DNA of 64,000 bases from DATAES01 sp963721305 (GCA_963721305.1 CAVRIR010000003.1:992001-1056000), one strand, 5' to 3'; shown: positions 8,146 to 17,136, counted from the first letter of the stretch. Notes: a model not told the origin generated them from the sequence alone. Numbers and translations are program-made.

Positions 8146-8886
8146 ATGACCTCGCTCCTGCTGGCCCTCATCGTCGGATTCCTCGTGAGCCAGCTGGCGA
8201 CGCTGGCCACCACCGTCTATCTGCATCGCACGCTCTCGCACCGCTCGATGACGATGCGGCCGTGGCTGATCGCAGTGGTCCGGCCGATCCTTTGGATGAC
8301 GACGGGCATCCGACCCCGTGAGTGGGTCGCCGTGCACCGCAAGCACCACGCGTACACCGACGTCGAAGGCGACCCGCACTCCCCCAAGCTGCTCGGCTGG
8401 CCGGCCGTCCAATTCGGAAACGTCGGCCTTTACCGGAAGGTGGCCAACGATCCGGAGCAGGTCCGCCGCTACGCCCGCGACCTCCCGCCGGACCGCTGGG
8501 ACCGGCTCCTGTTCGATCGGGCCTGGCTGGGCCTGGCAATCGGCATCACGTTCCTCGTCGTCGTGTTCGGCCCGCTCATCGGTCTTCTCGCGGCGGCCTT
8601 CCACGCCGGCATGTACCTCGGCCTGAACGCCGCGGTCAACGCCATCACGCACACCTTCGGCAAGCGGCCGTACGACAACACCGCCACCAACCTCCAGTGG
8701 CTGGCCCTGTTGACCTGCGGCGAGGGCCTGCACAACAACCACCACGCGGCGCCGACGTCGGCGAAGTTCGCGCTCAACCGAGGCGAGGTCGATCTCGCCT
8801 GGCCGCTCATCGCGACCTGGCGCCGGCTCGGCTGGGTCAGCATCCGCCACGACGATGCCAAGCTGAAACAACCGACCGGGGTGTAA
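8146..8886 (+). CDS. Acyl-CoA/lipid delta-9-type fatty-acid desaturase
   Basis: A 246-residue integral membrane di-iron desaturase with the three histidine boxes HRTLSH (H27, H32), HRKHH (H64, H67, H68) and HNNHH (H196, H199, H200). Hydrophobic segments lie at about 3-23, 40-52 and 128-160. It introduces a double bond in a membrane fatty acyl chain using O2 and an electron donor. It is shorter than eukaryotic-type stearoyl-CoA desaturases but matches compact actinobacterial forms. A GAGGAG ribosome site at 8135-8140 precedes the ATG. The divergent TetR gene and the operator palindrome suggest feedback control of membrane unsaturation. Confidence 0.92.
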   Translation: MTSLLLALIVGFLVSQLATLATTVYLHRTLSHRSMTMRPWLIAVVRPILWMTTGIRPREWVAVHRKHHAYTDVEGDPHSPKLLGWPAVQFGNVGLYRKVANDPEQVRRYARDLPPDRWDRLLFDRAWLGLAIGITFLVVVFGPLIGLLAAAFHAGMYLGLNAAVNAITHTFGKRPYDNTATNLQWLALLTCGEGLHNNHHAAPTSAKFALNRGEVDLAWPLIATWRRLGWVSIRHDDAKLKQPTGV

Positions 8887-8895
8887 GCCGGAGCC

Positions 8896-9996
8896 GTGGA
8901 ACGGCTCCCGGCGGCGCGCGTCGTCATGCCGACCCGAATCGCCGGGCCGGCCGTGGTCGCCATCGAAGGCGGCCGCATCGTCGCCATCGAGCCGACGACC
9001 GAGCCGGTACCAGACCGCACGATCGCGCCGGGCTTCGTCGACCTCCAGGTCAACGGCATCGGCGCCATCGACGTCGCCAGCGCGACGGGATCGGACTGGG
9101 ACGAGCTCGACCGGGCACTGCTCGCGCAGGGCATCACGACCTGGTGCCCGACCTTGGTCACCGCACCCCTGGACGACTACGCACCGCGACTCGCGCGGAT
9201 CAGCGAGGCCGCCGCACGCGCGTCCGACTCCGATGCCGTCCGGCCCGTGGTCGCGGGCGCGCACCTGGAGGGTCCGTTCCTCGGCGGCGCGCCGGGCGCG
9301 CATCCGCCGGACCTCATCCGCGCACCCGATCTCCCCTGGCTCGACGAGCTGCCTCCGATCGTGAAGATCGTGACGCTCGCGCCCGAGGCGCCTGACGCGA
9401 TCACCGCCATCAAGTCGCTCGTGGCTCGAGGCGTGCTCGTCTCGCTCGGCCACTCGAGCGCGAGGTACGACGAGGCCGTCGCGGCAGCAGCGGCGGGCGC
9501 ACGCCTGGTGACGCACTGCTTCAACGGCATGGCGCCACTGCACCATCGCGAGCCCGCGCTCGTGGGCGCAGCGTTGACCGACGAGCGACTCGCGGTCTCG
9601 ATCATCGTCGACCTGGTCCACGTCCATCCGGCCGCCGTCGATCTCGCGTTCCGCGCCAAAGGAAACCGCGGGATCGTTCTCGTGACCGACTCGGTCGCGT
9701 GGCAACGTGGCACGGTCGGTGACGTACGCATGTCGTTCGACGGCGTCGCGCCGCGGCTCGCCGACGGAACGCTGGCCGGATCCGCGCTGACGATGGACGG
9801 CGCGGTGTGCAATGCCGTGAACCACTGCGGTGTGTCCTTGCTCGATGCGGTTCGCGCCGCGGGGTCGACGCCGGCGCGCCTGCTCGGACTCGACGATCGC
9901 GGCGACATCCTTCCCGGACGGCGCGCCGATCTCGTCGCGCTCACGCCCGACCTCACGGTTGAAGCGACCTGGGTCCGCGGAAGGCTCGCCGGGTAG
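8896..9996 (+). CDS. nagA: N-acetylglucosamine-6-phosphate deacetylase
   Basis: A 366-residue amidohydrolase with APGFVDLQVNG (barrel entry), the metal/substrate motif HLEGPF, SLGHSSA, VTHCFNGMAPLHHREP and the catalytic Asp in VTDSVA. It converts GlcNAc-6-phosphate to GlcN-6-phosphate plus acetate in amino-sugar salvage and wall recycling. The GTG start lies 9 nt after the desaturase stop, so the two may share a transcript. No nagB, GlcNAc kinase or PTS gene is in the window. The nearby GH84 enzyme could supply GlcNAc. Confidence 0.93.
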   Translation: MERLPAARVVMPTRIAGPAVVAIEGGRIVAIEPTTEPVPDRTIAPGFVDLQVNGIGAIDVASATGSDWDELDRALLAQGITTWCPTLVTAPLDDYAPRLARISEAAARASDSDAVRPVVAGAHLEGPFLGGAPGAHPPDLIRAPDLPWLDELPPIVKIVTLAPEAPDAITAIKSLVARGVLVSLGHSSARYDEAVAAAAAGARLVTHCFNGMAPLHHREPALVGAALTDERLAVSIIVDLVHVHPAAVDLAFRAKGNRGIVLVTDSVAWQRGTVGDVRMSFDGVAPRLADGTLAGSALTMDGAVCNAVNHCGVSLLDAVRAAGSTPARLLGLDDRGDILPGRRADLVALTPDLTVEATWVRGRLAG

Positions 9997-10005
9997 CGTC
10001 CCGTC

Positions 10006-10395
10006 GTGCAGATTGTGGCCGCGGTGTTCATCGACACCATCCAGTTGCGTGAGGCGCCCGGGCCGTCGACGCGCATCGACCTCGGTGGGGTGAAGTTCTC
10101 CGAGGCCGCGTCCGGCCCGCTGCCATTGACGATCGAGCCCCATCTCGTCGTGCTCGTGCACCGCCCCGCGGCGGACAAGGGCGAGGCCGCGCTCGAGGTC
10201 ACGTACCACCGCGACGGCGAGCAGGTGGCCCGCAACGTCCAACTGCTCGCGGTCGATCCCGAAAAGTTCACGTACCGGCTGGTGCGCGCCGAGCTCACTT
10301 TCGACGACTACGGAACCGTCGAAGCCCGCTGCAGTGTCGACGGTGCCGAGCCGACCGTCGTGCCGTTCACCCTGCTCCGTCCCGCCGAGGGCTGA
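10006..10395 (+). CDS. Conserved hypothetical protein, beta-rich (DUF6941-like)
   Basis: A 129-residue protein of alternating hydrophobic strands (VAAVFIDTIQL, HLVVLVHRPA, GEAALEVTYHRDG, TVVPFTLLRP) without signal peptide, helices or cysteines. The pattern suggests a small immunoglobulin-like or sandwich domain of the sort seen in actinobacterial DUF6941-type proteins. The GTG start is 9 nt downstream of nagA, and the stop is 1 nt before the next ATG, so it is part of the same operon. Function unknown. Confidence 0.6.
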   Translation: MQIVAAVFIDTIQLREAPGPSTRIDLGGVKFSEAASGPLPLTIEPHLVVLVHRPAADKGEAALEVTYHRDGEQVARNVQLLAVDPEKFTYRLVRAELTFDDYGTVEARCSVDGAEPTVVPFTLLRPAEG

Positions 10396-10396
10396 C

Positions 10397-11542
10397 ATGC
10401 CGTACGCCGCGGCCATGTCGGAGCATCCGATCGCGACGCACGCCACCGGCGAGGTGGTGGGTCAGGTGCTCGAATCGCTGGGCGACGAACCGGACCTCGC
10501 GATGGTGTTCGTCACGGCGAACCACGGCGGTGCGCTCGAGGACATCGCCGGCGCGGTGCGCGAGTTCCTGCGGCCCGCGGCGCTCGTCGGCGTCACGGCG
10601 GTGTCGGTGCTCGGCGGTGACCGCGAGGTGGAAGAGCAACCGGCGGTCAGTCTGTGGGCGGCGAAGCTCGGCAAGGCCCCGAGCCCCGTGCGATTCGATC
10701 CTCACGGTCCAGCCGTGGGCACGACGGTCAGTGGGCTGCCGCCATCGATGGCCGGCGATCCCACGCCACGCACGCTCGTCCTTCTCGCCGACCCGTTCTC
10801 GACGCCCGTGGACGGATTCCTCGAATCGGTGCCGGAGACCTACCCCGGTCTCCGCGTCGTCGGCGGGCTCGCGTCGGCGGCCCGCGGTCCGGGCGGCAAC
10901 CGGCTCGTGCTCGACGGCAAGGTGTTCACGGACGGAGCGGTCGGCGTTCTGCTCCCGCCGGGCGATGACTCGTCGACGGTCGTGTCACAGGGATGCCGCC
11001 CGATCGGCCAGCCGCTGACCGTCACGAAGAGTGAAGGTCATGTGATCTACGAGCTGGCCGGGCGACCCGCGCTCGAGCGGTTGGTCGAGCTGCTCGAGAA
11101 GCTCGAGCCCGACGATCGCGCGCTCGCGCAACGCGGCGTCCATCTCGGTTGCGTCATCGACGAGCACAAAGCCGACTTCGGCCGCGGCGACTTCCTCATC
11201 CGCGCCGTGGTCGGTGGCGACCGCGAGGTCGGCGCGATCGCGGTCGGCGACGAGGTCGAGGTCGGCGCGACAGTCCAATTCCAGGTCCGCGACGCGGCGT
11301 CGGCCGACGACGATCTACGCGCGCTTCTCGCGGGTCGGCGGGCCGGCGGCGCACTCGTGTTCACCTGCAACGGCCGCGGCACCCACTTGTTCGGACGGCC
11401 CGATCACGACGCCGAGGTCGTGAACGCGCACGTCGACAACGGCGCGACTGCGGGGATGTTCTGCGCCGGCGAGCTCGGGCCCATCGGCGACCGAAGCTTC
11501 CTGCACGGCTTCACCGCGTCGGTCCTGCTGTTCCGCGACTGA
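10397..11542 (+). CDS. FIST N-/C-domain sensory protein
   Basis: About 381 residues. The FIST N domain (ATHATGEVVGQVLESL, LAMVFVTANHGG, VVGGLASAARGPGGNRLVLDG) is followed by the FIST C domain (VIYELAGRPALERL, FLIRAVVGGDREVGAIAVG, ALVFTCNGRGTHLFG, AGMFCAGELGPIG). FIST proteins are proposed to bind small ligands such as amino acids, and often come fused to signalling domains. This one is stand-alone with no kinase, GGDEF or chemotaxis domain. The ATG at 10397 was preferred over the open frame from 10334, which would overlap the preceding gene. A second ATG at 10415 is possible. Confidence 0.85.
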   Translation: MPYAAAMSEHPIATHATGEVVGQVLESLGDEPDLAMVFVTANHGGALEDIAGAVREFLRPAALVGVTAVSVLGGDREVEEQPAVSLWAAKLGKAPSPVRFDPHGPAVGTTVSGLPPSMAGDPTPRTLVLLADPFSTPVDGFLESVPETYPGLRVVGGLASAARGPGGNRLVLDGKVFTDGAVGVLLPPGDDSSTVVSQGCRPIGQPLTVTKSEGHVIYELAGRPALERLVELLEKLEPDDRALAQRGVHLGCVIDEHKADFGRGDFLIRAVVGGDREVGAIAVGDEVEVGATVQFQVRDAASADDDLRALLAGRRAGGALVFTCNGRGTHLFGRPDHDAEVVNAHVDNGATAGMFCAGELGPIGDRSFLHGFTASVLLFRD

Positions 11543-11586
11543 TCAACCCGCGACTCATCCGGTACGGGCTGGGTAGGGTCGCGCGC

Positions 11587-13599
11587 ATGACGGCTACCGA
11601 GACGGCGACGGACCTCGAGCAGCGGGCGATCAACGTCATCCGGGGTCTGTGCATGGACGGCCCGCAGGCTGCGAATTCCGGGCATCCCGGCACCGGCATG
11701 GCACTGGCGCCGCTCGCGCACGTCTTGTGGACACGCGTGATGAAGTACGACGCGTCGGCTCCGCGTTGGCCGGACCGCGATCGGTTCATCCTGTCGAACG
11801 GGCACGCGTCGATCCTGCTGTACTCGATGCTGTACCTCACGGGCGTCGGCGATCTCACCATCGACGACCTGAAGCAGTTCCGCCAGTGGGGCTCGAAGAC
11901 CGCCGGTCATCCTGAGGTCCACCACACCGCCGGCGTCGAGGTCACGACAGGCCCGCTCGGTCAGGGCTTCGGCAACGGCGTCGGCATGGGCATCGCCGAG
12001 CGTTACCTGCGCAGCCGCTTCAGTCCCGACGCGTGCGATCACCACACCTTCGTCTTCGCGGGCGACGGTTGCCTCGAAGAAGGTGTCAGTCACGAGGCCG
12101 GGTCGCTCGCCGGGCATCTGAAGCTCGGCCGGCTCGTGTACGTGTACGACGACAACCACATCACCATCGACGGACCGACCGAGCTCTCGTACAGCGACGA
12201 CGCGGGCAAACGGTTCGAGGCGTACGGATGGCACGTCGAGCGCATCGGAGAGGTCGCGAACGACACCGACGCGCTCGAAGCCGCGCTGCGGCGCGCCATG
12301 GCGGTCGACGACGCACCGTCGATGATCATCCTTCGCAGCCACATCGGTTGGCCGTCGCCCAAGTACACCGACACCGAGTACGCGCACGGCAACCCTCTCG
12401 GCGAGGACGAGGTGCGGGTCACGAAGGAGATCCTGGGGCTCCCGCCGGACGAGACGTTCCACGTCCCCGACGAGGTCCTGTCCTTCTACCGCGAGGCCGG
12501 CCTGCGCGGCCGCTCCGGCCGCGAGGAGTGGGAGAAGCGCATCGCGTCGATCGACATCGATCGCGCGATGTGGGACGCAGCGATCGAGGGCACGGGGGTC
12601 AACGGTTGGCAGGCGAAGCTGCCCACATGGTCGCTCGGTGAGTCCGTGGCGACGCGCCGTGCGAACGGCGCCTGCATCCAAGCGCTCGTCGATGTCGTCC
12701 CCGGACTGCTGTCGGGCGGCGCGGACCTGACCGGCAACACCGGCACGGTCATCAAGGATCACGGCGTGCAATCCGCGGCCGAGCCAGGCGGCCGCCAGAT
12801 CTACTTCGGTATCCGAGAGCACGGCATGGCGACCGCGATGACCGGCATGGCCATGCACGGCGGCGTCGTACCCGCCGGCGGCACGTTCTTCGTGTTCAGC
12901 GACTACATGCGCGGCGGTGTGCGCCTGTCGGCGATCAGCGAGGCGAAGGTCGTGTACGTGTGGACGCACGACTCGGTCGGCCTCGGTGAGGACGGTCCGA
13001 CACACCAGCCGATCGAACATCTCGCTGCCCTTCGCGCCATGCCCGGACTGCGTCTGATCCGTCCCGCGGACGCCAACGAGACCGCGGCCGCCTGGAAGGT
13101 CGCGCTCGAGGGCAACGGACCCACAGGTCTGGTCCTGAGCCGGCAGAACCTCCCGGTCGTCGTGACGTCGGAACAGGCGCAAGGGCTGCTCCGAGGCGCG
13201 TACGTCGTCACCGACAGCGACGGCGTCGACGATCCGGAGGACGATCTCGACGTGATCCTGATCGGCACCGGCTCGGAGGTGTCCGTATGCCTCGACGCCA
13301 AGCCGCTGCTCGAGGCCGACGGGCTCAGTGTGCGGGTGGTGTCCATGCCGAGCTGGACGCTGTTCGAGCTGCTCGAAGACGACGAGCAGGACGAAGTCCT
13401 GCCGGCCGACGTCCCGACGCTCGCGGTCGAGGCGGCCGCATCGTTCGGCTGGGACCGCTGGGCGGACGACTCCGTGTCGATCGACCGGTTCGGAGCATCC
13501 GCGCCGGGGAAGGTCGTGTTGGAGAAGCTTGGCTTCACCGCGACGAACGTCGCTGAACGGGCGCGCCGGCTCTTGGCCGAGCTGGAACAGGAGGATTGA
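11587..13599 (+). CDS. tkt: Transketolase
   Basis: A 670-residue thiamine diphosphate enzyme. The N-terminal domain has GHPGTGMALAPLAHVLW and TTGPLGQGFGNGVG, and the ThDP/Mg motif GDGCLEEGVSHEA with its following DDNHI. The pyrimidine domain has the IREHGMATAMTGMAMHGG glutamate region and THDSVGLGEDGPTHQPIEHL. The C-terminal transketolase fold is complete. It transfers two-carbon units in the pentose phosphate pathway or Calvin cycle. The ATG at 11587 begins right before the conserved helix; upstream frame continuation is not family-like. The stop overlaps the transaldolase start (TGATG), so the genes are translationally coupled. Confidence 0.96.
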   Translation: MTATETATDLEQRAINVIRGLCMDGPQAANSGHPGTGMALAPLAHVLWTRVMKYDASAPRWPDRDRFILSNGHASILLYSMLYLTGVGDLTIDDLKQFRQWGSKTAGHPEVHHTAGVEVTTGPLGQGFGNGVGMGIAERYLRSRFSPDACDHHTFVFAGDGCLEEGVSHEAGSLAGHLKLGRLVYVYDDNHITIDGPTELSYSDDAGKRFEAYGWHVERIGEVANDTDALEAALRRAMAVDDAPSMIILRSHIGWPSPKYTDTEYAHGNPLGEDEVRVTKEILGLPPDETFHVPDEVLSFYREAGLRGRSGREEWEKRIASIDIDRAMWDAAIEGTGVNGWQAKLPTWSLGESVATRRANGACIQALVDVVPGLLSGGADLTGNTGTVIKDHGVQSAAEPGGRQIYFGIREHGMATAMTGMAMHGGVVPAGGTFFVFSDYMRGGVRLSAISEAKVVYVWTHDSVGLGEDGPTHQPIEHLAALRAMPGLRLIRPADANETAAAWKVALEGNGPTGLVLSRQNLPVVVTSEQAQGLLRGAYVVTDSDGVDDPEDDLDVILIGTGSEVSVCLDAKPLLEADGLSVRVVSMPSWTLFELLEDDEQDEVLPADVPTLAVEAAASFGWDRWADDSVSIDRFGASAPGKVVLEKLGFTATNVAERARRLLAELEQED

Positions 13600-14705
13600 T
13601 GGGACGTCTGCAACAGCTCCACGACGAGCAAGGTCAGAGCCCGTGGCTCGACAACCTCAAGCGAGGGTGGATCACCTCGGGTGAGCTGAAGCAATGGGTG
13701 CAACGAGGCGTGCGGGGCATCACCTCGAACCCGACGATCTTCGCCAAGGCGATCGAAGGTGCCGCTGACTACGACGACCAGTTCCGCGATCTCGTGCAGC
13801 ACAACCGCTCAGTCGAGGACTCGTACTGGGAGCTGGTGAAGACGGACATCGAAGATGCCCTCTCCATCCTGCGCCCGGTGTACGACCGCAGCGGCGGCAA
13901 CGACGGCTTCGTCTCGGTCGAGGTGGCGCCTGAACTGGCGCGTGACACCGAAGGCACCATCGCGTCCGCGCGCGAGCTGTGGCAGCAGATCGACGAGCCG
14001 AACCTGTTCGTCAAGATCCCCGCGACCGCGGAAGGCGTCCCCGCCATTCGTCAGTGCCTGAGCGAGGGCATCAACATCAACGTGACGTTGCTCTTCGGCC
14101 TCGAGCGCTACGGCGAGATCGTCGACGCGGACATGCAAGGCCTCGAGGATCGCCTGGCGTCCGGCGGCGACATCACGAACATCGCGAGCGTCGCGTCGTT
14201 CTTCGTGAGCCGCGTCGACACCGAAGTCGATCGGCGACTCGACGGCATCGGCACCGACGCAGCCCTCGCGCTCCGAGGCAAGGCCGCCCTTGCGAACGCG
14301 CAGCTCGCGTACGAGCTGTTCAGCCAGCGCCGCGCCACGGATCGATGGGCGCAGCTCGCGGCCAAGGGCGCCAGCGTGCAACGCCCGTTGTGGGCGTCGA
14401 CGTCGACCAAGAACCCGGCGTATCCCGACACGCTCTACGTCGACAACCTCGTCGGACCCGACACCGTCAACACGATGCCCGACAACACGCTGCAGGACTT
14501 CGAGGATCACGGACGCCTCGAGCGCACCGTCGATGCCGACTTCGCCGCCGCGCATGCCGTCATCGAGCAACTCGGTGCGGTCGGCGTCGACATGCGCGAT
14601 GTCACGAAGACACTCGAGGAAGAAGGGGTGGCGACGTTCTCCAAGTCGTTCGACGAACTGCTGACGAGCCTGCAGACCAAGGCCGACGCGCTCAAGAGCT
14701 CTTGA
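13599..14705 (+). CDS. tal: Transaldolase
   Basis: A 368-residue transaldolase of the actinobacterial/cyanobacterial long type. It has SPWLDNLKRGWITSGEL and GITSNPTIFAKAI near the start, the Schiff-base lysine region LFVKIPATAEG, NINVTLLFGLERY, and LWASTSTKNPAYPDTLYVDNLVGPDTVNTMP. It transfers a dihydroxyacetone unit in the non-oxidative pentose phosphate pathway. The ATG at 13599 follows an AGGAGG site at 13588-13594 and overlaps the tkt stop. An in-frame TTG just before it is less likely. Confidence 0.96.
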   Translation: MGRLQQLHDEQGQSPWLDNLKRGWITSGELKQWVQRGVRGITSNPTIFAKAIEGAADYDDQFRDLVQHNRSVEDSYWELVKTDIEDALSILRPVYDRSGGNDGFVSVEVAPELARDTEGTIASARELWQQIDEPNLFVKIPATAEGVPAIRQCLSEGININVTLLFGLERYGEIVDADMQGLEDRLASGGDITNIASVASFFVSRVDTEVDRRLDGIGTDAALALRGKAALANAQLAYELFSQRRATDRWAQLAAKGASVQRPLWASTSTKNPAYPDTLYVDNLVGPDTVNTMPDNTLQDFEDHGRLERTVDADFAAAHAVIEQLGAVGVDMRDVTKTLEEEGVATFSKSFDELLTSLQTKADALKSS

Positions 14706-14747
14706 GAGACCGCTGAGCCCGATCGCGTCCGGGTACCTTCTCCGCCG

Positions 14748-15437
14748 ATGAACGGAGAGCTGATCGTCGTGGACGACGTTCGTCCAGCGTTCACCGACCA
14801 CGTTGCGTCGTGCTTCGCCACGCGTGCCAACGACACGTTCTCCTTCGCGCTCTCCGGTGGATCCACGGCGAGCGAGTGCTACGAGCATCTTGCCGACAAC
14901 GCCGATTCTCGGATCGATTGGTGGCAGGTGGACTTCTACTGGGGTGACGAGCGCTGTGTCACCCTCGATCACGAGGACTCGAACTATCGACTGGCGCGCG
15001 AGTCGCTGCTCGACCGAGTCGGCGCGGCCAACGCGACCTACCCGATGCGCTGCGACGAGGGTCCCGATCCGTACCAGCTGCGCATAGGCGAGTTGGGCAA
15101 GCTCGACGTGATCCACCTCGGGCTCGGCCCGGACGGTCACACCGCATCGCTGTTCCCTCAGTCCCCCGCGCTCGACGCCGATCCCGGCCGGCTGGTCGTC
15201 ATGAACGAGGACCCCCTCGGGCACAACAAGCGACCCCGAATGACCCTGACCTTCGCCGGCATCGCACGGGGACGCACGGTCATCTTCACCGTGGCGGGCG
15301 AGGACAAGCGCGAGGCGTTGGCGCGGATTCACGCCGGCGACGCGAGCGCGCCCGCTTCACGGGTCAACGCCGACCGTGTGCTGTGGATCGTCGATCGCGC
15401 CGCCGCCGGCGATATCACTGGGAATCCACCGACGTAA
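14748..15437 (+). CDS. pgl: 6-phosphogluconolactonase
   Basis: A 229-residue SugarP isomerase-fold enzyme with SFALSGGSTASECYEHL, the VDFYWGDERCV motif and LGLGPDGHTASLFP. It hydrolyses 6-phosphogluconolactone to 6-phosphogluconate. It lies 42 nt after tal. In many actinobacteria tal and pgl are separated by zwf and opcA, which supply the substrate; both are missing here, so the oxidative branch enzymes must be encoded elsewhere or be absent. Confidence 0.94.
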   Translation: MNGELIVVDDVRPAFTDHVASCFATRANDTFSFALSGGSTASECYEHLADNADSRIDWWQVDFYWGDERCVTLDHEDSNYRLARESLLDRVGAANATYPMRCDEGPDPYQLRIGELGKLDVIHLGLGPDGHTASLFPQSPALDADPGRLVVMNEDPLGHNKRPRMTLTFAGIARGRTVIFTVAGEDKREALARIHAGDASAPASRVNADRVLWIVDRAAAGDITGNPPT

Positions 15438-15532
15438 GAGGTACCTGCGGAGCCGGGGATCGCAGGGAAGGGATACCGGGAACGGCCGAGTCGGTGTCGC
15501 AACTTACGTCCCGACGATCCATGATGGGGGGA

Positions 15533-15850
15533 ATGCCGCACGCTGCCGGTCTAGACATCGCCATCGACTTCACCGGGAAGGATCCGGTCCTCGTCCTCAA
15601 GGGCTACGTCGACCAGAGCACGGTGGCGCAGCTGCGGGACGCGCTCGGCAAGCTCATCGACAGCCATCACGAGCGACTCACCGTCGACGTCGAGGGCGTG
15701 ACCTTCATCGACTCGAGCGGCATCGGAGCGCTCGCGGGCGCCTACAAGCGCGGTGCGAAGGTCACCGTCAGCCGCCCCTCCCCCGTTGTCATGCGCGAGC
15801 TCGTCATGTGCGGTCTCGACAGATTGGTCGCCATCAACGAGCGACCGTAG
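15533..15850 (+). CDS. STAS-domain protein (anti-sigma-factor antagonist-like)
   Basis: About 105 residues forming one STAS domain: VLVLKGYVDQSTVAQLRDALGKL, then VDVEGVTFIDSSGIGALAGAYKRG with the serine (DSSG) that is phosphorylated in SpoIIAA/RsbV proteins. It probably takes part in a partner-switching circuit with an RsbW-like kinase, not encoded nearby. The start is uncertain: ATG codons at 15521, 15524 and 15533 are in frame. I kept 15533 because the domain begins soon after and a G-rich tract precedes it, although that spacing is short. The P450 gene follows after 7 nt. Confidence 0.85.
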   Translation: MPHAAGLDIAIDFTGKDPVLVLKGYVDQSTVAQLRDALGKLIDSHHERLTVDVEGVTFIDSSGIGALAGAYKRGAKVTVSRPSPVVMRELVMCGLDRLVAINERP

Positions 15851-15857
15851 CGTCGGC

Positions 15858-17123
15858 ATGGCACGCGCCAAGCGGCACACTCGAAGCAGCGCAATCGAAG
15901 GGGAAACCGTGGCTGTCCTGGTGCACGATCTGGAGTTGCCCGAGGTCGAGCTGTTCGATCTCGAACGACAAGAGGCCCTCGAGGTGCTCGCCGAAGCGCG
16001 GAAGGGCCACTGGCTGGCGCGCACACCGGCGGGCTACATGGTCACCCGCCACGAGGACGTCACCGCGATCCTGCGCGACAAGCGCTTCCTGTCCGCGCTC
16101 TCGCTGATCACGCAGATGGCCGGTGTCGACGACTCGCGGTTCATGGCGCGCCGGCGGCGTTCGATCCTCTCCGTCGACGGCGAGGACCATGCTCGCCTGC
16201 GTCGCCTCGTCGCCCCCGCGTTCACGCCCAAGTCGGCGGACCGGCTGCGTCCATTCATGCGCTCCGTCGTCAACGGACTCGTCGACAAGGTCGCGGCGGA
16301 GGGACGGTGCGAGTTCGTCGAGGACATCTGCGAGCCGTATCCGATCCCGATCGTCTGCCGGCTGCTCGGCGCGCCCAAAGAGGACTGGAAGCTGTTCTCG
16401 AACTGGGCCAACGACATCTTCCGGATCTTCAACAACAACCTCGAGAACGACATGCCGCTCATCGACGCGGCGTCCGACGAGCTCGATGCGTACGTGCGCT
16501 CGATGATCGAGGACCGGCGCTCGAAGCCGGCTGACGACCTGCTGAGCGATCTCATCGCCGCGGAGGAGGAAGGTGATCGGCTCGACACCGACGACCTCGT
16601 CGGACTCGCCGAGGCCGTGTTGATGGCGGGCACCGACACCACCCGCAACCAGCTCGCGTGCGCTGTCGCGCTGTTCACCGGGTACCCCGATCAGTGGAAG
16701 ATGCTCGCCGACCGGCCCGAGCTGGCGAGGCGAACGGTCGAGGAGAGCATGCGGTACCTCGGTGCGGTGCGCGGCACGATGCGCATCACCGGTGAAGACG
16801 TCGAGTACCGCGACGTGCTCTTCCCCGCCGGGACCTTCGTCGCCACGAGCCTCAGCGGCGCCAACTTCGACGACGCGGTGTGGGACGAGCCGGAGCGCTT
16901 CGACATCACCAAGGAACGCGACACGACACATATGACCTTCGGTTCAGGCATCCACTTCTGCCTCGGTGCATCGCTGGCGCGTGCCGAGCTCGCCGAAGCG
17001 CTCCCCTTGCTCGCGCGGAGGATGCCGGACCTCGAGCTCGACGGGCCGATCGAATGGAAGCCGCCGACCGTGGGCATCTGGGGCCCGGCGCGCCTTCCGC
17101 TGAAGTTCACCCCAGGGCACTGA
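15858..17123 (+). CDS. Cytochrome P450
   Basis: A 421-residue soluble class I-type P450. It has the DGEDHARLRRLVAPAFTP helix C region, the oxygen-activation motif AGTDTTRNQ in helix I, the ExxR motif (EESMRYL), and the heme loop FGSGIHFCLGASLARAE with the axial cysteine. It oxidises an unknown hydrophobic substrate and needs ferredoxin and a reductase not seen nearby. The ATG at 15858 gives a slightly extended, basic N-terminus. It probably shares a transcript with the STAS gene. Confidence 0.94.
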   Translation: MARAKRHTRSSAIEGETVAVLVHDLELPEVELFDLERQEALEVLAEARKGHWLARTPAGYMVTRHEDVTAILRDKRFLSALSLITQMAGVDDSRFMARRRRSILSVDGEDHARLRRLVAPAFTPKSADRLRPFMRSVVNGLVDKVAAEGRCEFVEDICEPYPIPIVCRLLGAPKEDWKLFSNWANDIFRIFNNNLENDMPLIDAASDELDAYVRSMIEDRRSKPADDLLSDLIAAEEEGDRLDTDDLVGLAEAVLMAGTDTTRNQLACAVALFTGYPDQWKMLADRPELARRTVEESMRYLGAVRGTMRITGEDVEYRDVLFPAGTFVATSLSGANFDDAVWDEPERFDITKERDTTHMTFGSGIHFCLGASLARAELAEALPLLARRMPDLELDGPIEWKPPTVGIWGPARLPLKFTPGH

Positions 17124-17136
17124 CGTCGGCCGCCGG

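Noticed and set aside
8110..10446. A 778-codon open frame on the minus strand
   Set aside because: It is antisense to the desaturase, nagA and the following gene, all of which show clear motifs. The long frame is a by-product of high GC and codon bias.
11404..13182. A 592-codon minus-strand frame
   Set aside because: It lies entirely antisense to transketolase, which has all family motifs on the plus strand.
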